Shown here: positions 8,535 through 16,840 of the stretch, piece by piece | Layout: the number at the start of each line of letters is the position of its first letter | Numbering within the stretch: the first letter of the stretch is position 1 | Source: Leptospira levettii | GTDB lineage: Bacteria; Spirochaetota; Leptospiria; Leptospirales; Leptospiraceae | Length of the DNA stretch: 64,000 bases | Assembly: GCF_002812085.1 (NCBI RefSeq) | Contig: NZ_NPDM01000001.1 | Coordinates: 1,426,001-1,490,000, forward strand | Reading direction: 5' to 3' | Translations under genes and position numbers: made by a program | The notes under the pieces: generated by a model | The model's database searches: none | Told to the model about the DNA's origin: nothing | Seen by the model: the letters and a program-made list of their open reading frames with translations, nothing else

Positions 8535-8954
8535 CTATACTGCGTTAACGACTAAATCTCCACCGGCTTTCACTTCGCCAGCTTCGTTTTTTGCTTCTAC
8601 GAGTACGGTTACCGTTTTTTTACCATCTTTTTCAAATTTCTTTTTGATGGTTCCCACAATTGTGAGTTTTTCACCTAACTTCGTCATGGCTTTGAAAGTT
8701 ACACCAAAGTAAGCAATGTCTTTTTGGTCAGCCCAAGAAGTACAAAGTCTGCCTACTTGTGCCATCACATACATTCCATGAGAGATGGTTCCATCGAGTC
8801 CTGCTTTTCTTGCGAAATCAGGGTCGTTATGGATTGGGTTAAAATCTCCAGATGCTCCCGCATAACGAACTAAATTTGCATGTTCGATCACAGGGATATC
8901 GAGTGGAGGAAGAGTTTGACCAACTTCTACTTTATCAAATTGAATTTTTGCCAT
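8535..8954 (-). CDS. MaoC-like hot-dog dehydratase subunit
   Basis: Single hot-dog protein of 139 residues of the MaoC/(R)-specific enoyl-CoA hydratase family. The hydratase motif is clear: YAGASGDFNPIHNDPDFA, with catalytic Asp and His, then GTISHGMYVMAQVGR. Such proteins hydrate or dehydrate 2-enoyl-/3-hydroxyacyl thioesters. A textbook AAGGAGG lies 6 bases before the start. It directly follows a second hot-dog gene (17 bp) that lacks this motif, so the two probably form a heterodimer as in the mycobacterial HadAB type. Cytoplasmic. Physiological substrate unknown; fatty-acid or acyl-CoA metabolism is inferred. Confidence 0.85.
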   Translation of the reverse strand: MAKIQFDKVEVGQTLPPLDIPVIEHANLVRYAGASGDFNPIHNDPDFARKAGLDGTISHGMYVMAQVGRLCTSWADQKDIAYFGVTFKAMTKLGEKLTIVGTIKKKFEKDGKKTVTVLVEAKNEAGEVKAGGDLVVNAV

Positions 8955-8971
8955 AGTTTGCCTCCTTGGAA

Positions 8972-9409
8972 TTAATCCTTACGAATGAAAATCGCCATCT
9001 CTGCTGAAAGGATTGGATCATCTTTTTCATCATAGATTGTTGTTTTGAAAGTTACAATTTCTGCTCTTCCCACTTTAACGTCGGAGATTTCAGATTGTGC
9101 GTACACTTTGCCCGGATAAAGGATTTTGTGGTACGTATATTCTTCTTTCAAGTGAAGGATTTTGGAAAGGTCGATACCGAGTTCCGCCATATCGTTCCAA
9201 ATCTTTGGGTATCCCCAAAACATGATGACGGTAGGGAAAGTTGGTGGAGCGGGAACGTCAGAGTATCCTGCTTTTTTTGCTTCTTCTACGTCAAAATAGA
9301 TTGGGTTTTTTTCGTTGATGGCGAGGCAAAATTCTTTAATTTTTCCTCGTTCCACTGTGAAATCAAAACGATCTAGTTTTTTTCCAACTATATCTTTTGT
9401 TATTGCCAT
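8972..9409 (-). CDS. MaoC N-terminal-type (FAS1-like) hot-dog dehydratase subunit
   Basis: Hot-dog protein of 145 residues of the FAS1-like dehydratase / MaoC N-terminal type: [44 protein letters not shown] and a C-terminal [15 protein letters not shown]. It has no Asp-x4-His hydratase motif and so is expected to be the non-catalytic, substrate-gating partner of the next gene. ATG 9409 is preferred because AAGGAG, which overlaps the stop of the upstream hydrolase gene, lies 9 bases before it; ATG 9415 is the alternative. It is part of a three-gene minus-strand operon. Confidence 0.8.
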   Translation of the reverse strand: MAITKDIVGKKLDRFDFTVERGKIKEFCLAINEKNPIYFDVEEAKKAGYSDVPAPPTFPTVIMFWGYPKIWNDMAELGIDLSKILHLKEEYTYHKILYPGKVYAQSEISDVKVGRAEIVTFKTTIYDEKDDPILSAEMAIFIRKD

Positions 9410-9422
9410 TGGCATTTTCTCC

Positions 9423-10289
9423 TTAGTGTTTGTCGATCCATGCAACTAACTCTTTTAAGACGATTGCTCTGTCTTTAGGAAGTTCGTTCATGGTTTCATG
9501 GTATAATTCATCAAAAAGTCTCATCGTTTTGTCTTTTGAAGCCACACGTTCAAATGCATCCACTGTTCCTTCTGGAAGAGCAATTTGATCTTCTTTTCCA
9601 TGGAACATATAGATAGGAACTTTGATTTTCTCAGCAGATTCCAAAGCAAGTGTGTAACAGTTGAGAAGGTAATCACCGAGATACGTACACACATTTCCAT
9701 GTACGAGTGGGTCTTTAACATATGCATCTACAACCGACTTGTCACGTGAAATAAGGTTCACATTGAGTCCTGTTGGGATGGTGAGTGTTGGCAATGCTTT
9801 TGCTAAAAAACCACCAGCAGCTTTTTTAATGTCCATCACAAGGTCAGTTTTGACTTTGATAGGAAGTGCGCTACAAATGTAAGCATCCAAATCATTCTGG
9901 TAATTGTCAGTCGCTGTATAAAGAAAAGTAACCGCAGCACCCATCGAGTGTCCAAGTAAAGTGACTTTACTCACACCTTCATTTTGTTTGGCGATATCGA
10001 TGAGTTGTTTTAAGTCTGCGAAAAAATCAGAAAAATGGGTAATGACTCCTCGGCGTCCATCGGATTTACCATGACCTCGGCAGTCGATGAGGTAAATGGC
10101 ATAATTACGTTCCGCCATTGCTTCTAACAAAAAATTGTAACGTCCGCCATGTTCCCCAATCCCATGGTGGACAACGAGCACACGTTTGACTCCTGACTTA
10201 GGTCGGTAGATCTGGTAATAAATTTTACCACCATCTTTGTTTAGAAAGGTAGACTCCACGCGGGAGTAGGCTTGTTCCCAATTACTCAT
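9423..10289 (-). CDS. Alpha/beta hydrolase, monoacylglycerol-lipase type
   Basis: Serine hydrolase of the lysophospholipase/monoglyceride lipase group (Hydrolase_4 fold). Visible elements: [13 protein letters not shown] (oxyanion region), [13 protein letters not shown], the nucleophile elbow LLGHSMGAA, the acid in FHGKEDQIA and the His in YHETMNE. About 289 residues when started at ATG 10289 ([10 protein letters not shown]); an in-frame start at 10361 would invade the promoter of the divergent sulfatase-like gene. It is first in an operon with two MaoC-type proteins, which suggests that fatty acids or acyl chains it releases feed their reaction. Probably cytoplasmic. Confidence 0.85.
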   Translation of the reverse strand: MSNWEQAYSRVESTFLNKDGGKIYYQIYRPKSGVKRVLVVHHGIGEHGGRYNFLLEAMAERNYAIYLIDCRGHGKSDGRRGVITHFSDFFADLKQLIDIAKQNEGVSKVTLLGHSMGAAVTFLYTATDNYQNDLDAYICSALPIKVKTDLVMDIKKAAGGFLAKALPTLTIPTGLNVNLISRDKSVVDAYVKDPLVHGNVCTYLGDYLLNCYTLALESAEKIKVPIYMFHGKEDQIALPEGTVDAFERVASKDKTMRLFDELYHETMNELPKDRAIVLKELVAWIDKH

Positions 10290-10372
10290 AGATGTCAAGG
10301 ATGGATGATGGAAACCTAAAAAGAAACAACTTTTCCTATTCTTAGGAAACCTGTTTTGCAAACTGGTTCCAA

Positions 10373-12706
10373 ATGCGAAAGATCCTAACCTTCGCCCCTA
10401 TCCTATGTTTTTGTCTCATTCAGTGTTTGAACAAATCGGAATCCCGTTTCCCAGTGGATTTGGTTTTGGAATTAAAAAATGCGAAGCCCAAATTCAAAAT
10501 CGGAACAGACAATCGCACATACCATTGGAAAAAAAATCCGGGTAGGCAAAGTGGGCTTCCACTTTCTCGAAAATGGGAAAATACACAAATTACCTTTAAT
10601 ACAAACAAAGAGATTTTTTTAAACCATTCCCTTGATTCCATTTATTTCCCACCTGGCCAAGAATACCAATTTACCCTTCCAAAAGGGAGATACAAATTCT
10701 CATCACTTGTTGGTTTGTTAGGCGAAAAAGAATTCCAACCTAATGTTTCAGGAAAATTGAAATTGTATACTCAGTCCCAATTCCTCGAAGAATGGGATTT
10801 CACTGGAACTACAAAAGAACAATGGAACAAAAAGGAAACATTCGTTACATTGGAAGGTGATTTACGACTCGTTTGGGAAAGTAAAGATAGCGATTTATAC
10901 ATCGGTGAACCTTTGTTATATCCAAAAGAATGGCTAGATAAACTGATTCCCACTCAAAAACCTAAGTCAGTGATCCTGATCGTTGTAGATTCAGCAAGGA
11001 AGGATTTTATAGGAGCTTACGGGTTCCGTCATTCAGTAACACCAAACATCGATCAAATGGCAAAAGAATCAGTTTTTTTTGAAAATCCTTTTGCCAATGG
11101 AAATTGGACAAAACCTTCCATGATGTCTTTTTTCCATTCTGAATATTCGTCTAACCTTGGTTTGGGGAATTCTTGGTTTTCGACAAAACCATACCAACGA
11201 AAAGTTTATTATGGTAAAAAAAGGGATAATCTAGCCAAAACTTTTCGGGAATCTGGGTATTATTCCAAAACCATTATGAATAATGTTTTCTTTTTGGATT
11301 ATACAACAGTGGGATTGGATTTAGGGTTTCACAATTCCTACCAAGTGGGAATGGACATTGTGGATACAGAAGTTCTTACAAACCATGCAATTGAGTTTGT
11401 GACAGAAAAAAAAGACATCCCATATTTTTTGCATTTTAATTTGAACACTCCTCATGCTTCCTATTCACCACCTCCAGAAGATATGAAGGTTGTGAGAAGT
11501 ATCATTCCTGATTCGGAATTTTTTCGATATGAATCTCCCGTGCAACGTTACTTAGGTGAGATGCATTATACTGACAGGGAAATTGGTAGGTTAGTAACAA
11601 AATTAAAAGAACTAGGAACTTATGATGAAACGATGATCATTGTGACAGGGGACCACGGGGAACTTTTTAGTCCTGAACATGATTATAGTTACCACTTCAT
11701 TATGCAAACTAGGTTTGGCCATGGAGAAACTCATTATGATGAAGAAATCAATGTGCCATATTTTATCAAACTTCCTAAGTCCATAGCGGATAACATTGGC
11801 AATAACAATCAAATTCGTATTCCCGGCCAGTCATCTTTATTATCACTTGCGCCTACCATTTTAGGTTTTTTGGATTTATTACCTAAAAATTCGACTTACC
11901 AAGGGGTGGATTATGCATCTTGCATTCGAAACGCGAGTCCTTGTCCCAAGGAAACTTATATTTATACGGAAGGGCGAATGTCAGAATCTGTTAGAACGGA
12001 AAAGTATAAATACATTCGTAGGTATCCAGGTTTCACAACCGTTAGGCGAACTTCTGCTGGTGAACCTCATACCATGACGGAAGAACTTTACGACTTAAAA
12101 CAAGATCCTAAGGAATTACGAAACTTAAGCCTTGAAGCGGAAGGGGAAACTCTTTTGCAACAAGCAAGAGCCGACTTCCGACGAGAAAATTTTCTCAAAC
12201 GGAATGGACTTCGGATTTGGATCCCTCCCTGTGAGCAAACAGTCTGTCGTGATACTATGTCCATGAGTGTACAAGGTTCTATTTATGATTGGATTGCGCC
12301 TCCGACAGTCCAAATCGCTTCTGGTTCCGCAAAAACAATTTCTGTATCAAAAGAATCGAATGATCGAAAGGTTCCTCTTGGATCCCGAGAACCAAAACAA
12401 CATCTACCGGCAGAAATCATTTTGAAAACTGTGAACCCCGAACTCGGTGCCTTCTTCCAATTCACAAGGAATGGAAAAACGATCCCTGTTCGTTTTGGAA
12501 AGTATGGATTGGAATTCCAAAGTTCTATGACTCACATCGAAGACTTGATTGTATCCGAACGACAACCTGATGGTTTGTACGAATCACCACTTCCATGGGT
12601 GTACAACGATGGAGCATTCAGTGGGTCAGGTGAGTCGGAGGTACAAAAAGAGATGGGAAAGGAAGTGAAAAAAATATTAGAAACATGGGGATACATTCAC
12701 GAATAA
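10373..12706 (+). CDS. Sulfatase/alkaline-phosphatase-superfamily lipoprotein
   Basis: A 777-residue lipoprotein (signal ending CLIQC). Residues 1-190 form a leptospira-type beta-rich N-terminal part; from about 198 the sulfatase fold begins with VILIVVDSARKD (metal Asp206) and continues with GDHGELF and a C-terminal YDLKQDPKE typical of sulfatases. At the nucleophile position the sequence is NWTKPSMMS, with Thr246 where a true sulfatase has Cys or Ser in CxPSR. This favours a phospho- or phosphoglycerol-transferase/hydrolase over an arylsulfatase. Divergent from the lipase operon; no good ribosome site is visible. Confidence 0.78.
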   Translation: MRKILTFAPILCFCLIQCLNKSESRFPVDLVLELKNAKPKFKIGTDNRTYHWKKNPGRQSGLPLSRKWENTQITFNTNKEIFLNHSLDSIYFPPGQEYQFTLPKGRYKFSSLVGLLGEKEFQPNVSGKLKLYTQSQFLEEWDFTGTTKEQWNKKETFVTLEGDLRLVWESKDSDLYIGEPLLYPKEWLDKLIPTQKPKSVILIVVDSARKDFIGAYGFRHSVTPNIDQMAKESVFFENPFANGNWTKPSMMSFFHSEYSSNLGLGNSWFSTKPYQRKVYYGKKRDNLAKTFRESGYYSKTIMNNVFFLDYTTVGLDLGFHNSYQVGMDIVDTEVLTNHAIEFVTEKKDIPYFLHFNLNTPHASYSPPPEDMKVVRSIIPDSEFFRYESPVQRYLGEMHYTDREIGRLVTKLKELGTYDETMIIVTGDHGELFSPEHDYSYHFIMQTRFGHGETHYDEEINVPYFIKLPKSIADNIGNNNQIRIPGQSSLLSLAPTILGFLDLLPKNSTYQGVDYASCIRNASPCPKETYIYTEGRMSESVRTEKYKYIRRYPGFTTVRRTSAGEPHTMTEELYDLKQDPKELRNLSLEAEGETLLQQARADFRRENFLKRNGLRIWIPPCEQTVCRDTMSMSVQGSIYDWIAPPTVQIASGSAKTISVSKESNDRKVPLGSREPKQHLPAEIILKTVNPELGAFFQFTRNGKTIPVRFGKYGLEFQSSMTHIEDLIVSERQPDGLYESPLPWVYNDGAFSGSGESEVQKEMGKEVKKILETWGYIHE

Positions 12707-12754
12707 TTGCTCGTAGAGAATATGGCATTTTCCTTAGTCTAATTACACAGTTCT

Positions 12755-14023
12755 ATGAAAGATACCTTTATCGCTCCTCGTTTTGAATTTCCTGTTGCTT
12801 TGGGATTGGATTTGGGTTTTCCCATTCTCACAAAACTTTTGTTTAACTTAGATGGAGTGGTACTAGCCAAAGAAGATGAACTTCGCCTAAAAGAAACAAA
12901 AGACAAACGAGTTGTGTATCTTTTAAACCAACCCACAGAGATGGAATCCATCATCGCCTACCAAGTAGCCAACTCCATTGGAACAAGATTTCATTATATG
13001 GCATCACGTAGTATTTTCAATTGGGGTTTTGGAATTGTAGGTGAACTTATCAAACGAGTTGGAGCATTTTCTGTTTTACATGGAAGTTCCAATCGAAAGA
13101 TGATTCGAACCACCAAACAAATATTATCCGAAAATTCCGGAAAACTTGTTATGTATCCAGAAGGGATCATGTCTGGTGAAAATGATAATTTGGTTTCCTT
13201 TTTACCGAGTACAGCCCAACTCATTTATTGGGGATTGGAAGAAGCCAAAAAAAAGGATCCACATGCAGAACTTTTTTTACAACCAACCTTTGTGAAATAT
13301 AAAATTTCTGGCACAAGAGATTCCATTTTAAAGGACATTGAAACCTCTTTATCACGGATCGAACGTAAATTAAAGTTATACCCAGGTGGAAGGACAGTGC
13401 TTCGCAGGTTTTTGACTGTGGGCCGTGTGATGTTAGAGGAAACGGAATTTGAACTTGGAATCCCAAAATCAGAGATCAATGGTAAGGATTTTGATTACCG
13501 ATTGGGAAGGGCAAGGCATATGGCTCTGAACCTAGCAGGTCAAATTTTACAGATCAAATTCCAAGATTCAGACAATGCCATCCAAAAGATTCGGATTTTA
13601 TTCCATGCTTTGGACCGAATTGACGCAGGGATTCCATTGGAATCTACCCCCAAACACCTAACGGACCAAAACATCCGCCGAGCCAAACAATTAGTAGAGA
13701 CAGCGTATGCATTTCTCATCACCCAACCTAAAAATCTCATCCAATGGCCATCCGCAGAACGCCTTATGGAATGGATTTGTAGTTTTGAAAGGCATATATT
13801 TGGAAAATCAGAAATGAGAGCTAAAAAAGCGTATGTTTACGCATCACACTCCATTCCACTTGCTCCTTATTTTGAAAAATACAAAACAAACAAAAAAGAT
13901 AGTTATCATTTGTTACTTGGTGATATCAGAAAGGAAATGGAAAAACTGATGGAACGTGGAAAAAAGGAAAGTGAACCATTAGTCCCACCATACTCTGTAG
14001 GACTCGATTTACAGATTGGTTAG
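12755..14023 (+). CDS. PlsC-like acyltransferase with substituted catalytic motif
   Basis: A 422-residue protein with the layout of the glycerolphosphate acyltransferase (PlsC/LPLAT) fold: a strand VVYLLNQ, then MASRSIFNWGFG, then VMYPEGIMSGEND matching the third acyltransferase motif. However, the canonical HX4D is replaced by Gln59 and Glu64 (NQPTEMES), so it may be inactive as an acyltransferase or use another chemistry. The C-terminal 240 residues are helical and unassigned. No signal peptide. Its stop overlaps the stop of the convergent OmpA gene by 4 bp. Confidence 0.65.
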   Translation: MKDTFIAPRFEFPVALGLDLGFPILTKLLFNLDGVVLAKEDELRLKETKDKRVVYLLNQPTEMESIIAYQVANSIGTRFHYMASRSIFNWGFGIVGELIKRVGAFSVLHGSSNRKMIRTTKQILSENSGKLVMYPEGIMSGENDNLVSFLPSTAQLIYWGLEEAKKKDPHAELFLQPTFVKYKISGTRDSILKDIETSLSRIERKLKLYPGGRTVLRRFLTVGRVMLEETEFELGIPKSEINGKDFDYRLGRARHMALNLAGQILQIKFQDSDNAIQKIRILFHALDRIDAGIPLESTPKHLTDQNIRRAKQLVETAYAFLITQPKNLIQWPSAERLMEWICSFERHIFGKSEMRAKKAYVYASHSIPLAPYFEKYKTNKKDSYHLLLGDIRKEMEKLMERGKKESEPLVPPYSVGLDLQIG

Positions 14024-15432
14024 TCGAGAACGAGAGTGATCTCTACTCTTCTATTTTTGTGACGATTCTCTTCTGTGTCATTTGGGGCTACTGGTAAATC
14101 GTCAGCATAACCTCGAAAGGAAATCTGTTTTTCGTCCATCTTATAATTATCAACTAATGAGTGTAAAACGGACTTTGCTCTCTCTTCTGATAATTTTTGA
14201 TTGTATTCTTTTTTCCCAATATTGTCGGTGTGACCAGAAACTCTGATTTCACGATCTGGGTATTTTTTTAAAATTTCTGCAATTTTGGCAACTGCGGATT
14301 CTGCATCTGGTTTTATTTTGCTATCATTAAAATCAAATAAAATGGAATCCAAAGAAAACACGATCCCATCTTCCGAAGTACGAACTTTTACTGGTAATTG
14401 TTCTGCAATTTTGTTTGGGTCTTCTCCATCGGGTATGAGTTTGGAAGGAGAATTTAAATCTGGATTTTGATTTGTGATGAGAGTTCCTGTTGGCTCGCCG
14501 ATCCCATTTGGATTTGCATTTGGTTTTCCATTCCCTGGACGATAAGCAGGCGTAATCCGAAGTCCGTTTGGCAATCCATCTTTCGTATAACCAACAATCA
14601 AATCATTTAGAATATCTTCGCGAATGGACTCTTTATCTTTTGCATTTACTTGGTTTCGTAAAAAATATACTCCTTTGATATGAAAGTTTGCTTCTTGGAC
14701 TGTACCATTTGGATAAATGAAGGTATAAGAAAGTTTAACTTCTTTAAATTCAGGAACACCTTTGGTTGCATTGAAAAAAACAGTTCCTGTTGCAAATCCA
14801 AATATCTTATAAGGAACGTTAGGCGCCATTCTCTCTGATTCAGCTTTTGTATAAAAAATAGGATAGGTGTAAGTGATTTTTTCACAGTTGCCAGAATAGT
14901 TCCCTTCTTTCCATGGAAAAATCCCTTGGAAGGTATATTCGGGAGTGACTTTGACTCGGATGCGTTCACTCGAAAAGTCAAAGGACTCTTCTGCTGGTAA
15001 TTTCCAAACATCGGATACCGAAACCGCATTTTCAGGAAAGGAAGGAAAACTTCGAAGGTTCGGCATGATAAATTCGTTTGGCACTTCATAACGACCATTT
15101 CGAAAGAGTGTAAAATCGGATAAAAATTCTTTGTCCTTCCAAAAAGGTCCCGAAGTTTTACCATACCTCAAATAAGTATCAAACCAAGCGTTCACCAAAC
15201 AAGAGTCTTGCGAACATTGTTTGGTTTTCATCACAACCCGGTTTTTATCTTCTCGTTCCACTGTTTTTGTTCCTACACGAAAGAAAACATCATGGTATTC
15301 ATTGAGTTCCAAAACTTGGTTGTTGGTCCATTTCCATTGGAACTGGGTTTTTTCAGAAGGGCCTGCAAACAAATCCAAGAATGGTAGGATTGTTACAAAA
15401 CAAATGAGAAGCGAATGGACTTTGGTCTTCAC
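14020..15432 (-). CDS. OmpA-family protein, C-terminal peptidoglycan-binding domain
   Basis: A 470-residue exported protein with a signal (LPFLDLFAGP) and GTG start. Residues 30-260 are a beta-rich region of unknown fold with several Trp. A Pro/Asn-rich linker follows, and residues 355-470 are an OmpA domain: FSLDSILFDFNDSKIKPDA, SGHTDNIGKKEYNQKLSEERA and NRRVEITL, including the Asp and Arg that hold diaminopimelate. It should tether the outer membrane or a periplasmic complex to the wall. It is convergent with the PlsC-like gene and divergent from the PstS-like gene. Confidence 0.85.
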   Translation of the reverse strand: MKTKVHSLLICFVTILPFLDLFAGPSEKTQFQWKWTNNQVLELNEYHDVFFRVGTKTVEREDKNRVVMKTKQCSQDSCLVNAWFDTYLRYGKTSGPFWKDKEFLSDFTLFRNGRYEVPNEFIMPNLRSFPSFPENAVSVSDVWKLPAEESFDFSSERIRVKVTPEYTFQGIFPWKEGNYSGNCEKITYTYPIFYTKAESERMAPNVPYKIFGFATGTVFFNATKGVPEFKEVKLSYTFIYPNGTVQEANFHIKGVYFLRNQVNAKDKESIREDILNDLIVGYTKDGLPNGLRITPAYRPGNGKPNANPNGIGEPTGTLITNQNPDLNSPSKLIPDGEDPNKIAEQLPVKVRTSEDGIVFSLDSILFDFNDSKIKPDAESAVAKIAEILKKYPDREIRVSGHTDNIGKKEYNQKLSEERAKSVLHSLVDNYKMDEKQISFRGYADDLPVAPNDTEENRHKNRRVEITLVLD

Positions 15433-15538
15433 TTTGCAAAGATCGGGGTTTTTTTCGAAAAACTGAGAGGGGTTTTGGAAAAAACAACGGGTTTTTGCGA
15501 TTGACGGAGGATTGAATTTGGGCTTTACCTGATTTACG

Positions 15539-16456
15539 ATGAAAAACCTTTCTCTGCTTTTTTACATTTTGATTACAATTAATTTTGTCGCATGTAAGGA
15601 CAAACAAACCCTTAAAGTGGCTGGATCAGAAACCATGAATAGTATGATGCGATTTTTGGGTACTGAATATGAGAAAGTCAATTCAAACGTTCGTGTAACA
15701 GTCGAAGGTGGTGGTTCGGAATCTGGAATTGATCGATTGCGAAAAGGAGAAATTGATATGGCAGTTTCTTCGCGAGCGCTCAACCAAGCTGAGTATGATG
15801 ATTTACGAAAAACAGGAAACTTGGAAATTGTTCGTCTTGCTTACGACGGAGTGGCACTTGTTGTGAATCTAAACAATCCTGTTTCCAAACTCCATTTGGT
15901 CCAAACATCTGATATTTTTTCAGGAAAAATCAAAAACTGGAAAGAAGTGGGAGGCCAAGATGCACCTATTTCCATCGTAATTCGAAATGACAAATCTGGT
16001 ACACAAGACTACTTTCAAAATCATATTTTAAAAAGAAGGGATTTGGGTGATAAAGAATTTAATACCTATAAATCCAATGTGTTTTCACCCAATGCCAAAA
16101 TTGTGAAGGACAATGCTGAAATGGCAAAGTACATCCAAGAAAATCCAAATAGCATTGGTTATATGGGAATGGGTTCTGCTCTAGTGGATCATAAAGATAA
16201 GTTAAAAGCACTTGAGTATGCAAAAACCTCTTCAAAGGATGAACCATTTGTGACTCCATCCATTCGTAATGTTTATGATCGTAAATACAAACTAGCACGT
16301 GAATTATTTATTATCTATAAAACTGACCAAGGAGATAAAATTGATGCCTTTGTAACATATCTCACAAGCGAACAAGGGCAGGTGGCTGTGTTACAATCCG
16401 GGTATCTCAGGTCTTCTTTGCCTGAAGTGGAAGTATCAGCAGAGCCAGTGAAGTAA
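15539..16456 (+). CDS. PstS-like phosphate-binding lipoprotein
   Basis: A 305-residue substrate-binding protein of the phosphate ABC transporter type, with a lipoprotein signal ending FVACK. The ligand-binding pattern is present: AGSETMNSMM, VEGGGSESGIDRL, DMAVSSRAL, RNDKSGTQDYF and NSIGYMGMG. The family normally delivers phosphate to PstCAB. No pst permease or ATPase gene adjoins it, so it may serve a distant transporter or act as a phosphate sensor or scavenger. A sodium/phosphate symporter lies 33 kb away in the window. A strong hairpin follows its stop. Confidence 0.85.
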   Translation: MKNLSLLFYILITINFVACKDKQTLKVAGSETMNSMMRFLGTEYEKVNSNVRVTVEGGGSESGIDRLRKGEIDMAVSSRALNQAEYDDLRKTGNLEIVRLAYDGVALVVNLNNPVSKLHLVQTSDIFSGKIKNWKEVGGQDAPISIVIRNDKSGTQDYFQNHILKRRDLGDKEFNTYKSNVFSPNAKIVKDNAEMAKYIQENPNSIGYMGMGSALVDHKDKLKALEYAKTSSKDEPFVTPSIRNVYDRKYKLARELFIIYKTDQGDKIDAFVTYLTSEQGQVAVLQSGYLRSSLPEVEVSAEPVK

Positions 16457-16465
16457 GGGAATTAT

Positions 16466-16494
16466 AAGTTGAGAGACTAAAAATTTCTCAACTT
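16466..16494 (+). terminator. Hairpin after the PstS-like gene
   Basis: AAGTTGAGA (16466-16474) pairs perfectly with TCTCAACTT (16486-16494), loop 11. Outer GGAATT and AATTCC (16458-16463, 16496-16501) extend it across a small bulge. It starts ten bases after the stop. No T tract follows, so rho-independent termination is only possible, not proven. Confidence 0.5.
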
Positions 16495-16691
16495 GAATTC
16501 CATTTGAAAATTAGAATATGGGTGAATGAATCAGTTCACCCCTCCCACCTTCTTTGAAAGAAGACGTTTTTTCTTTTAGATTCCGAAACTATTTTCTGCC
16601 AACTCTATCTTTGTCCTTCAGATGTAAAAGTCCAGCAAACACTTGCTAATGATTATTTCCCATTGCAAATTGAGTCCATAAAAAAGTCTAA

Positions 16692-16737
16692 ACCGTTAAA
16701 AACGGTGCAAAGTCGTTTTGAGAACGTTTTTAGCGGT
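16692..16737 (+). repeat. Inverted repeat in a 384-bp gene-free region
   Basis: The interval 16457-16840 has no convincing gene. It holds the hairpin described at 16466-16494 and, here, a self-complementary pair of 15-mers: ACCGTTAAAAACGGT (16692-16706) and AACGTTTTTAGCGGT (16723-16737), which pair at 13 of 15 positions, with the two mismatches able to form G-U pairs. The first arm is itself a palindrome (ACCGTT-aaa-AACGGT). A small ATGCT-gta-AGCAT palindrome lies further down. The remaining bases are plausible promoter and leader for the large lipoprotein gene at 16841. Function unknown. Confidence 0.45.
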
Positions 16738-16840
16738 ATTTTTGAAAAATTTTGATACGGTCACTGAATTATGCTGTAAGCATATATCTGTGATAGAAGA
16801 TCTGAAAATCTGAATCACTCTTTAATTTAGGCTAAAAAAA

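Noticed and set aside
8491..8712. Small plus-strand frame before the MaoC gene
   Set aside because: It overlaps a terminator-like hairpin and the antisense of the MaoC gene, with no ribosome site.
14646..15164. A 172-codon frame on the minus strand
   Set aside because: It is an offset frame inside the OmpA gene, with no ribosome site and no domain.
16457..16840. A tRNA or small protein gene in the long gap
   Set aside because: I found no cloverleaf and no frame with a plausible start and length.
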